A DNA stretch of 9,431 bases from Opitutales bacterium (GTDB taxonomy: Bacteria; Verrucomicrobiota; Verrucomicrobiia; Opitutales; Opitutaceae), in contig JAJFLS010000300.1 of NCBI GenBank assembly GCA_021772595.1, positions 1-9,431 of the forward strand, read 5' to 3'. Every line of letters starts with the position of its first letter. Position 1 is the first letter of the stretch. Under the pieces are notes generated by a model. The model was not told the DNA's origin and ran no database searches. It worked only from the letters and a program-made list of their open reading frames with translations. The position numbers and the translations under genes are program-made. Of the stretch, positions 1 through 5,615 are shown in pieces.

Positions 1-243
1 CCGGAAAGGAAAGTCGCTCATTTCGGGGAAGAATGGACCAACGCCTGCAAGACGGATCTCAAGACCTCCTGCAACTTTGATTATTCGGGCGTCTTGATCG
101 AGCAACTCCTTCTCGGGGCGGTGGCCTTCGACGTCGGCAAAAAACTCGATTACAATCCTAAAAAGATGGAAGTTACGAATAGCCCAGAAGCAAATCGCCT
201 CTTGCGAAAGGGATACCGAAAAGGGTGGGAGCTCAACGGCTAG
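1..243 (+). CDS. Gfo/Idh/MocA-family oxidoreductase, C-terminal fragment (5' end outside window)
   Basis: The frame is open from base 1 to a TAG at 241-243 and gives 80 residues. The tail has the look of the C-terminal domain of Gfo/Idh/MocA NAD(P)-dependent sugar or inositol dehydrogenases of PVC bacteria: a segment reading LIEQLLLGAVAFDVGKKLDY, then a phrase of the type KMEVTNSPEAN, and an ending RKGYRKGWELNG. In these proteins this part belongs to the alpha/beta dimerisation and substrate-binding domain. The nucleotide-binding Rossmann domain and the catalytic Lys/His lie upstream of the window, so the substrate cannot be inferred. Some PVC members are secreted; this cannot be judged here. 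No convincing terminator hairpin follows the stop. The family call comes from recognising the terminal motif and was not checked by a search. Confidence 0.8.
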   Translation, partial: PERKVAHFGEEWTNACKTDLKTSCNFDYSGVLIEQLLLGAVAFDVGKKLDYNPKKMEVTNSPEANRLLRKGYRKGWELNG

Positions 244-301
244 TCCGATCGCCCCTTTTCAATATTCGAGAAGAGATCGCGCGAAGTGTGTATCCAGCAG
301 G

Positions 302-430
302 GCGGCCATTACTCCGAACTCTGGCAAACGCTCATCCGGTCCCGATCAGCCCACCGGATTGGTGAAGTTTTAGACCGAGCTGAAAAGGCGTAAGGTCATG
401 CGGGTGGCGGCTATCTATGCGGTGGTTGAT
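302..430 (+). pseudogene. N-terminal remnant of an ELKRRKV-type membrane TPR protein
   Basis: Reading in the frame of base 302, a proline/serine-rich leader (TPNSGKRSSGPDQPTG) is followed by VKF, an in-frame TAG at 371-373, and then TELKRRKVMRVAAIYAVV. This matches the N-termini of the two intact relatives in this window, FWSELKRRKVMRVAVVYAIV and FWAELKRRKVFKVVGSYAVI, and the leader resembles that of the 512-2302 protein (TPPSSGKDTSSDKP). The TAG falls exactly where the family has a conserved Trp (TGG to TAG). After AVV the reading departs from the family (DRELNWADFSSG, then stop), so the remainder of the first membrane segment and everything beyond it are lost. No in-frame ATG was found upstream. 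It lies on the plus strand, facing the 3' end of the minus-strand paralogue at 512, so it is not simply a continuation of that gene. Confidence 0.72.
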
Positions 431-511
431 AGGGAACTCAATTGGGCCGATTTTTCTTCCGGCTAGAATCGCAGCTTCTAACAGACGAACCTATGTTGGA
501 CAAAGCCGCTA

Positions 512-2302
512 TCAGGGATCGAGCCCAACGTCCGTCATCATTGCTTTATATCGATCGTCAGCGTGAAAGTCGCTCAGCAAGGGATCGCGTAACCAAGACA
601 GCACCAAGCTTCGATTATCGAGGGCAGAGTCAAAATGCTCGACTGCGGCATCCATATCCCCGAAAGAAGCAGCCAATACCCCGAGTAAGCCTGGCGGGAC
701 GTATTCGGTTTCACTGTACCTCTTGAGGTCCTCGTAAATGCTTCGCGCCTCAGCATCGAGTCCTACGAGTGACAGCACCGTGGCGAAATAGGCATTGTGG
801 CGGGGATCCCCAGGCGAAATTACACGAAAGCGCTCTATGATTTTGAGCGCTTCATCCCGATGCCCGAGCAAGGCCTGAGCTCGCGCCAAATAAGCCACGG
901 TTGAGCGATAATTTGGGTCGAGTCGTTTGGCTACCAGCAAGGCATCGAATGCTTGTTGGTATTGCCGATTAAATAGATAAAAGTAACCCACTTCTGCGTT
1001 AATGATAGGCGACAAAGGCTCAAGGTCTCGCGCGAGCCGTATTTCAGCAATCGCTGCCCGCATATCTCCTTTGGTCATTAACAAAAAGGCATACCAGTGA
1101 TGGGCAGAACTGTAGTTATTGTTAAGTTCGATAGAGCGTAAGAATTCCTCGCGCGCTCCATCCCAGTCGCGTTCGTAGATCGTCTTGAAGTAGCCGAGCG
1201 CCGCGTGAGGCTCAGCAAGTGACGGATCAAGACTGATAGCCGTTTGAGCGGAATCGACAATGCGTTGGGCCACCTCAATAGGTTCCTCGATTCCCCAACC
1301 GAGAATCATCAAATACGTTTGGGCGAGGCCCGCATGAGCAAGCGCGTAGTTGGGATCCAGTTTCAAGGCGTCTTCATAAAAACCAATACTCGCCTCAAAC
1401 CCTTCTACCGTTCGACGATTCCAGAAGTAGCGTCCTTGCAGATAGAGTCGATAGGCCGCTGGATTTGCGGTGGAAGCACGCGTTAGTTGCTCCTCGTCGT
1501 TCTCGGAAAGCTCGAAACCCATCTGCCGCGCGATTTCCTCTGACACCTTCCCCTCGATATCGAGCAGGCTTTCCGATTGGCTCGAATACTGTTCACGCCA
1601 AATAATGGAGCCATCCGCAGTTTCCAATAACTCTGCGACTACCTCAAAAGCGTTGCCATGCTTCTCGATTCGACCACGGCAAAGAACTTCCACGCCGAGC
1701 ATCAATCCCAACTGACCAAGATCCCCACCTATGGAATCAATGTTTGCGGACTTGATGCGCAAATGCTTCAAGCGAGAGAGACGGGTCACAAGGCTGTCGC
1801 GAATACCATCTCCGAGGTACTGTATGTCCGCCTCCTCACCGATACTGGCAAATGGCAGCACTGCAATGGTCTGTGTCTCACTCCGGTTTCCTATAACAAA
1901 ATAGGCGCTCGTTATAAGCAAGATCACTGCCGCCATGACGCTGAGCACTATGGTCAAACGATCGACCGGACTAAATTCCGTCACAGATGACTCGTCAGAC
2001 TGGTCCTTAGTACGCTCGATTCCCGTTTTCGAAATATCGTATACCCATGCAAGAACCGCACACGCGGGAAAACCAAGAACCAGAGTTAGAATGACGACGG
2101 TATCGGCCCAGCTAGGCAACCCAAGTGGATTCTTTACTGAAACGATTACCTGGATAATCAACCACGCTATAACCGCATACGAGCCAACCACCTTGAAGAC
2201 CTTGCGCCGCTTTAGTTCCGCCCAAAATCGATCTATGCCGGAAGCGCGTGGCTTATCGGAAGAAGTGTCCTTGCCTGAACTGGGAGGAGTATCGTCGTTC
2301 AT
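512..2302 (-). CDS. Membrane-anchored TPR protein with FlgO/TolB-like domain (copy A)
   Basis: The protein has 596 residues from the ATG at 2302. The frame stays open to a TTG at 2428, but the extra 42 residues lack family character, and starting at MNDD puts the FWAELKRRKV motif (about residues 26-35) at its usual distance from the N-terminus. Order: a Ser/Pro-rich leader; the basic motif; hydrophobic segments at about 36-56, 66-90 and 115-138; then TIAVLPFASIGEEADIQYLGDGIRDSLV (about 145-172), the start of a periplasmic-type fold resembling FlgO or the TolB N-terminus; then TPR-type helices from about 280 to 565, with phrases such as ALKLDPNYALAHAGLAQTY. Relatives are often labelled adenylate cyclase, but no cyclase catalytic domain is present. 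A membrane sensing or scaffold role is inferred; the family has no settled function. No strong Shine-Dalgarno precedes the ATG. The stop is TGA at 512-514. Confidence 0.85.
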   Translation of the reverse strand: MNDDTPPSSGKDTSSDKPRASGIDRFWAELKRRKVFKVVGSYAVIAWLIIQVIVSVKNPLGLPSWADTVVILTLVLGFPACAVLAWVYDISKTGIERTKDQSDESSVTEFSPVDRLTIVLSVMAAVILLITSAYFVIGNRSETQTIAVLPFASIGEEADIQYLGDGIRDSLVTRLSRLKHLRIKSANIDSIGGDLGQLGLMLGVEVLCRGRIEKHGNAFEVVAELLETADGSIIWREQYSSQSESLLDIEGKVSEEIARQMGFELSENDEEQLTRASTANPAAYRLYLQGRYFWNRRTVEGFEASIGFYEDALKLDPNYALAHAGLAQTYLMILGWGIEEPIEVAQRIVDSAQTAISLDPSLAEPHAALGYFKTIYERDWDGAREEFLRSIELNNNYSSAHHWYAFLLMTKGDMRAAIAEIRLARDLEPLSPIINAEVGYFYLFNRQYQQAFDALLVAKRLDPNYRSTVAYLARAQALLGHRDEALKIIERFRVISPGDPRHNAYFATVLSLVGLDAEARSIYEDLKRYSETEYVPPGLLGVLAASFGDMDAAVEHFDSALDNRSLVLSWLRDPLLSDFHADDRYKAMMTDVGLDP

Positions 2303-2838
2303 GGGTATAGAGAAGAGCCGTGATCCGAATTCACTAAGCATGAAACATAGCTCTGGCTCAAGACTGGAGGCGAGAAACGAGGCGGGGAGTGCTTGAAACT
2401 TGAAAAAAGGAAGATAATCCTTTGCCAAGTCGGAGAGCCTGATTTCCCTCTAAACACAGCCAATAAAGATCCTCAAGGCAAGCCCTTCCCGTTCAACGGG
2501 ATCGCCTGCGGAAACGGCAGCGGGGTATTAAACCCGTACTCAATAAATCTCTCTCGCCCCTTGTCCCTGGTCAGTTGTCCCCATGTCTCGCCTCATCCTT
2601 TGCGAAGGCGGATTGTCCCATCTTATTTTCCTCTCCTTCCACGGCCCCCGATTCCCTGTCAATTACTCCGCGAATCGGAACAATTGATTTTCCTATAAGC
2701 AATCGCGTGTTTAAAAATGATATTGGTAATCATATCCGCGTAAGCGGCCTTTACTAAAATTTGAAATGCTGATACTCAAAATGTAATCTCTTTCTAAAAA
2801 GAGAATCCACGCTCCGCCAACCCCAAGCATATTAGAGC
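2303..2838. other. Divergent intergenic region, no convincing gene
   Basis: These 536 bases separate the start of the minus-strand TPR gene from the start of the plus-strand CotH-like gene, so both promoters should lie here. No open frame has protein-like composition; the only continuous extension is the upstream frame of the TPR gene to 2428. Small palindromes are visible: CCCGTTCAACGGG at 2488-2500 and TCTCTTT-CTAA-AAAGAGA at 2787-2804. The second has a 7-bp stem and lies about 35 bases before the CotH-like ATG, so it could sit in that transcript's leader. Neither is followed by a T-run that would make it a terminator. No long direct repeats or riboswitch-like conservation could be recognised by eye. 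Confidence 0.5.
2761..2787 (+). promoter_or_regulatory. Possible sigma-70-like promoter for the CotH-like gene
   Basis: TTGAAA at 2761-2766 is followed, after 15 bases, by TGTAAT at 2782-2787, which matches TATAAT in five of six positions. The spacing is shorter than the usual 16-18 bases, and the local sequence is AT-rich, so this could arise by chance. It would place the transcription start about 40-45 bases before the ATG at 2839, just at or inside the 7-bp hairpin at 2787-2804. Confidence 0.25.
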
Positions 2839-3948
2839 ATGAAGATACTAATACGATTTACGATTGTTCTCGCTACTTTAGGCATCGCTTCCAGTTCGAA
2901 TGCCAAGGATACAGCGTTTTTCGAGTCAGATGAAGCAATTTCGATTCGTCTGGAAGCGCCGATTGCTTCCCTGAAAAAACAGCGGGGCGATGAACTGGAT
3001 TGGCTGGAAGGGAAAGTCATCTATCGAGACGCTCAAGGTGTTGAGCTGGCGCTTAGCGTAAAAATCAAGGCGCGCGGCAATTTTCGAAGAATGAGACGGA
3101 ACTGCAGTTTTCCTCCTTACTGGATTAATTTCAAGAAATCGGAAGTCAAAGGGACGCCCTTCGATGGGATCGATAAGGTAAAGGTGGTGGCTCATTGCAC
3201 GGACGCGTGGCCTTCTTTCGAGCCATATATTTATACGGAATACTTGGCGTACAAGACCTACAATATTCTTACTGATAAGAGTTTTGGCGTTAGGCTAACG
3301 AATATCCAATATTATGATACCGAAAAGGATAAAGAGCTCAAGAATTTCGCCGCCTTTTTCATCGAGCATGTCAATACGTTCGAAGATCGCTTCAAGGCTA
3401 AAGAGGTTAAGGACAAGTTTATTCTGCCTTCGCTCTACAATCAGAGCGATTTGTGTCGGGCGGAAATGTTTCAGTTCTTTTTGGGCAATTCAGACTTCAG
3501 CTTTTTTGCGAGCGAGGATGAGTGCTGCCATAACGGCAAAGCATTCTCTCTGAGAGATGGATCAAGCGGAATGATTCCGGTCCCTTATGACTTCGACATG
3601 ACGGGTTTGGTCAATCCACCCTACGCCGAACCGGATCCAAATCTTCCGGTCGTTTCGATCAAAGAACGGCACTACCGAGGAATAGGTGCGGAAAGGGAAA
3701 TACTGGAAGATACGGTCAATCAATACCTCAGGAATAAGAACGAGATATACCAGCTTTGGGAAGAAGCCGACTTCCTTCAGGGTAAATACAAGCTTCGGGC
3801 TCTGCGCTATATCGATGACTTCTATAAGATCATTAAGAATGAGAAGAAGTTCAGAATTATGGTGATTGGAAACCTCCGGCACGCAGGGAAGGCTGAAGAG
3901 ATGATTCAGGAAGCGATCGATAAAGAAAACCGAAAGCTCTCAAAGTGA
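2839..3948 (+). CDS. Secreted CotH-like (kinase-fold-related) protein
   Basis: The product has 369 residues. MKILIRFTIVLATLGIASSS, followed by NAKD, is a typical Sec signal peptide, with cleavage likely after residue 22 (SNA|KD), so the protein is probably periplasmic or exported. The body has features of a family usually annotated as hypothetical or CotH-related: KIKARGNFRR with a basic patch (about 75-87), FPPYWINFKK (91-100), a YIYTEYLAYKTYNILTD segment (130-146), FFLGNSDFSF (213-222) followed by ECCHN (228-232), and VPYDFDMTGLVNPPYA (248-263). The HN and the Asp-rich DFD resemble the positions of the catalytic Asn/Asp of CotH protein kinases, but the assignment is by motif only and kinase activity is an inference. 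The start is supported by the signal peptide; the Shine-Dalgarno is weak. The gene stands alone on the plus strand, and its stop lies nine bases from the convergent small frame. Homologues occur in clusters with DUF4956 membrane proteins, one of which is nearby. Confidence 0.75.
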   Translation: MKILIRFTIVLATLGIASSSNAKDTAFFESDEAISIRLEAPIASLKKQRGDELDWLEGKVIYRDAQGVELALSVKIKARGNFRRMRRNCSFPPYWINFKKSEVKGTPFDGIDKVKVVAHCTDAWPSFEPYIYTEYLAYKTYNILTDKSFGVRLTNIQYYDTEKDKELKNFAAFFIEHVNTFEDRFKAKEVKDKFILPSLYNQSDLCRAEMFQFFLGNSDFSFFASEDECCHNGKAFSLRDGSSGMIPVPYDFDMTGLVNPPYAEPDPNLPVVSIKERHYRGIGAEREILEDTVNQYLRNKNEIYQLWEEADFLQGKYKLRALRYIDDFYKIIKNEKKFRIMVIGNLRHAGKAEEMIQEAIDKENRKLSK

Positions 3949-3957
3949 AGCCAACGC

Positions 3958-4164
3958 TTACTTGGACTCCTTGAGTTTTCGTAAAGGATCTCGAACGGCC
4001 GGATTTTCAGGCTCGAGCATCGCGAGGCGTTCAAGGTACTCAATCAGCGTTTCATTTCCCGGTTCGGGAAGTTCGATTTTCAGCCCTCGAGGAAGGGCGT
4101 AAGTTTCGCCATTTACGATTTCAAGGCCGGCCATGTTGTCGCCATAATATCGTGACAAACCCAC
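3958..4164 (-). CDS. Unrecognised small protein or 3' remnant of a larger gene
   Basis: From a GTG at 4164 the frame gives 68 residues, ending EYLERLAMLEPENPAVRDPLRKLKESK. The frame is actually open back to 4242, just after a TAG at 4243-4245, and the extra upstream stretch reads like protein (TPGVILPPFEGKAVLANVG) without offering an ATG. This suggests the C-terminal end of a longer gene whose 5' part has been lost; a small complete protein starting at the GTG, or at the ATG at 4134, is the alternative. The last 27 residues resemble one TPR-like helix pair. It lies just downstream of the DUF4956 gene on the same strand and could be cotranscribed with it. The family was not recognised and no function is proposed. 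Confidence 0.4.
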   Translation of the reverse strand: MGLSRYYGDNMAGLEIVNGETYALPRGLKIELPEPGNETLIEYLERLAMLEPENPAVRDPLRKLKESK

Positions 4165-4252
4165 ATTCGCCAGGACTGCCTTCCCTTCGAATGGCGGAAG
4201 AATTACCCCGGGAGTAGGCGTATGGCGTAGTACGATTCGTCTCTATTGGATC

Positions 4253-4921
4253 TCAGGGACGCGGATCCTCGTTTTCCAGATCGCTGGGGCGCATGTATTT
4301 TTGCGCGTTTTCGGCGCCGTAGTCCAGATCCCAGAGAATCAGGAAAATAATATTGTAAACGACCGTCACCACAATGGCGATTTCAAGCGCCCTGACGCCG
4401 GCGGCAAGCCCGGCCCCAATAGCAATGAAAATGAATAACGAGTCTCCGGTGTTTTTAAGCGTATTTCTGAAACGAACTCCGGCGACGATGCCTGCCAGCG
4501 AAAACGCCAGCGCAATGCTGTTTTGAACGATTGTAACGACGCCGGCCACCGCAACAGGTAGGAGCATCATGGTTTGCACCAACGATTGATCCAGCTTGTT
4601 GACCACCCTGATTTTCAGGTAAACCCAAGTTACGGGCAACATGACCAGGGTCACTCCCAAGATAGCTAAAAATAGGGTAATCGCATTTCTAGTCGAACTC
4701 GAACTTAGATGCGAAAAACTTGAATAGTTCTCGAATGAGGCCTCCGCGCTGGGATCCATCAGAATGGAAGCGCCGCCAAGGGGCATCCAGTCTTTTAGTT
4801 CGGGAAATAGATACATCGCGCTAAAAATAATTGCGAAAAACAAGAGATAGTAAATGGACAGGCGGCCCAGTAGTTTCAATACGCTGGCAGATCCTAGTTT
4901 GGCTTTTGGCTGTTTCTCCAT
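4253..4921 (-). CDS. DUF4956 family membrane protein
   Basis: Starting at the ATG at 4921 the product has 222 residues and begins MEKQPKAKLG. Hydrophobic segments lie at about 20-40, 81-103, 117-137, 139-150, 161-178 and 180-198. The stretch IVQNSIALAFSLAGIVAGVR, followed by FRNTLKNTGDSLFIF and AIGAGLAAGV (131-176), is the conserved core of DUF4956. The function is unknown; in other bacteria family members are often encoded beside a VTC-type polyphosphate polymerase and a CotH-like protein, and a CotH-like gene is the plus-strand neighbour here. The frame stays open to an ATG at 5164, adding 81 residues, but that leader contains a segment duplicated elsewhere in the window and does not resemble this family, so 4921 is the preferred start. 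No clear Shine-Dalgarno precedes it, leaving some doubt. The C-terminus is polar and acidic (DLENEDPRP). Confidence 0.85.
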   Translation of the reverse strand: MEKQPKAKLGSASVLKLLGRLSIYYLLFFAIIFSAMYLFPELKDWMPLGGASILMDPSAEASFENYSSFSHLSSSSTRNAITLFLAILGVTLVMLPVTWVYLKIRVVNKLDQSLVQTMMLLPVAVAGVVTIVQNSIALAFSLAGIVAGVRFRNTLKNTGDSLFIFIAIGAGLAAGVRALEIAIVVTVVYNIIFLILWDLDYGAENAQKYMRPSDLENEDPRP

Positions 4922-5164
4922 TGTTGATAGGAAATTCAATTGTTCCGATGTCAGGCCTTCTCGCGCACTCGTGAACGAATTGCAGGGAGCATCGCAGTTC
5001 TTCGCCCAGCCTTCAAGCACGCGCAGCTTGAGCTCCTGACCGAGCTTGTCGATTTTGCTCTCCGCATCATCGGCGCTGTAGCATCGCTCGTCCGCATCCC
5101 GGCTGATCGAGCAAAGGCTCTTCATCAGCACTCGGTTTGGCGCGCGTCGAACCGATCCCTTCAT
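4922..5164 (-). pseudogene. Open leader fused in frame to the DUF4956 gene, containing a TPR-gene-derived segment
   Basis: This 81-codon stretch is in frame with the DUF4956 gene and starts with an ATG at 5164. Its last part, FTSAREGLTSEQLNFL, matches FTSVREGQTSEQLNFL encoded just upstream of the 5616-7733 TPR gene. There, the same segment runs directly into the conserved C-terminal phrase of the TPR family. The earlier part (SKIDKLGQELKLRVLEGWAKN and around) was not recognised. The simplest reading is the debris of a deleted gene joined to the front of the DUF4956 gene. A real translated N-terminal extension is the alternative and cannot be excluded from sequence alone. Confidence 0.45.
4929..4976 (-). 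repeat. 48-bp dispersed repeat, copy 1 (copy 2 at 7814-7861)
   Basis: Bases 4929-4976 and 7814-7861 agree at 45 of 48 positions in the same orientation; beyond 4976 a single-base gap is needed to continue for a few more bases. Both copies read SEQLNFL in the same frame on the minus strand. The left boundary, ending eight bases before the DUF4956 ATG, is sharp. The right boundary fades. Confidence 0.85.
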
Positions 5165-5228
5165 AGGTAGCGAACCCCCCAGTTCACTGCCAATTTCCTT
5201 AGCTCTACTTTGTTAAATGAGCGAACAG

Positions 5229-5254
5229 GTAGGGCTGCTTATCCCTAAGCAGCC
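5229..5254 (+). repeat. REP-type hairpin 1
   Basis: GTAG (5229-5232) is followed by a perfect 9-bp stem, GGCTGCTTA / TAAGCAGCC, closed by the loop TCCC at 5242-5245. A GTAG tetranucleotide at the foot of a palindrome is the hallmark of REP sequences recognised by RAYT proteins. Confidence 0.8.
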
Positions 5255-5276
5255 GGTTCAGGATTAGAGCAAACAC

Positions 5277-5302
5277 GGCTGACTAAGGATAGTCAGCCCT
5301 AC
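5277..5302 (-). repeat. REP-type hairpin 2 (inverted)
   Basis: Read on the minus strand this is GTAG (5302-5299) followed by a perfect 9-bp stem, GGCTGACTA / TAGTCAGCC, with the loop TCCT. Compared with hairpin 1, two stem pairs differ and both changes are compensated (C:G for A:T and T:A for C:G), so pairing has been kept while sequence drifted. Confidence 0.8.
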
Positions 5303-5339
5303 CAAAAACAAGAGCTAAACCGAAATCTAACAAAGTAGA

Positions 5340-5524
5340 CTTAGAGGGTGTTTAATAAGTCCATTTTGTAGGATCGGCGCTTGCGCCGTACCGCGAAAGC
5401 CGAGCGTGATTTTCCTACGCGGCGCGGCGCAACGGTCTTCACTTCGTTACACCCAGTCAAGAGCGCCGACCCTGCCACTACGAATATGAAGGATGATTTG
5501 CGGACTTGTTAGACATCCCCTCAG
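5340..5524. mobile_element. MITE-like non-coding element with 23-bp imperfect terminal inverted repeats
   Basis: Bases 5340-5362 and the reverse complement of 5502-5524 agree at 18 of 23 positions without gaps; the inner cores are TGTTTAATAAGTCC and TGTCTAACAAGTCC. The 185-bp unit has no credible gene. Its GC-rich interior begins with GTAGGATCGGCGCTTG at 5368-5383 and ends, on the opposite strand, with GTAG (5481-5478) leading into GGGTCGGCGCTC, so a second, nested inverted repeat is present. The outer flanks do not show a clean target duplication. It directly abuts the REP pair. Mobilisation in trans by an insertion sequence with matching ends is inferred; a palindromic repeat of another kind is possible. 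Confidence 0.6.
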
Positions 5525-5539
5525 GCACAAGCGAACACT

Positions 5540-5561
5540 CAATAGGTCCTCCAACCTATTG
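5540..5561 (-). terminator. Hairpin downstream of TPR gene B, weak terminator candidate
   Basis: CAATAGGT and ACCTATTG form a perfect 8-bp stem around a 6-base loop, about 55 bases beyond the stop of the minus-strand gene ending at 5616. No T-run follows on the minus strand, so an intrinsic terminator is not established; an RNA 3'-end stabilising hairpin is as likely. Confidence 0.3.
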
Positions 5562-5615
5562 CTAACGAATGACCAAGCCGGTCATCTTCTTCGCTACCTC
5601 ACCCTTCAATATTCA

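Larger units (their letters stand above)
5204..5339. repeat. BIME-like inverted pair of REP-type hairpins
   Basis: The outer arms are TCTACTTTGTTAAAT at 5204-5218 and its near-exact reverse complement at 5325-5339 (14 of 15 matching). Inside lie two GTAG-headed hairpins in opposite orientation, at 5229-5254 and 5277-5302, separated by 22 bases. This is the layout of bacterial interspersed mosaic elements, which are pairs of inverted REP sequences mobilised in trans by RAYT (TnpA-REP) tyrosine transposases. No such transposase is encoded in the window. It sits between the DUF4956 leader and the adjoining MITE-like element and contains no gene. Confidence 0.8.

Noticed and set aside
442..726. 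A 94-codon plus-strand open frame.
   Set aside because: It overlaps the 3' end of the TPR gene on the other strand and its translation has no protein-like pattern; it is an antisense shadow.
2303..2428. A 42-residue N-terminal extension of TPR protein A from a TTG.
   Set aside because: The extension lacks family resemblance, and the ATG at 2302 places the conserved motif at the expected distance.
2787..2804. A hairpin before the CotH-like gene as a terminator or riboswitch.
   Set aside because: The 7-bp stem is AT-rich, has no following T-run and no recognisable aptamer around it; it is kept only as a remark.
5368..5388. A GTAG-headed GC-rich palindrome inside the MITE-like element as an independent third REP.
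   Set aside because: The stem has only a 2-base loop and differs from the two clear REP hairpins; it is better treated as part of the larger element.
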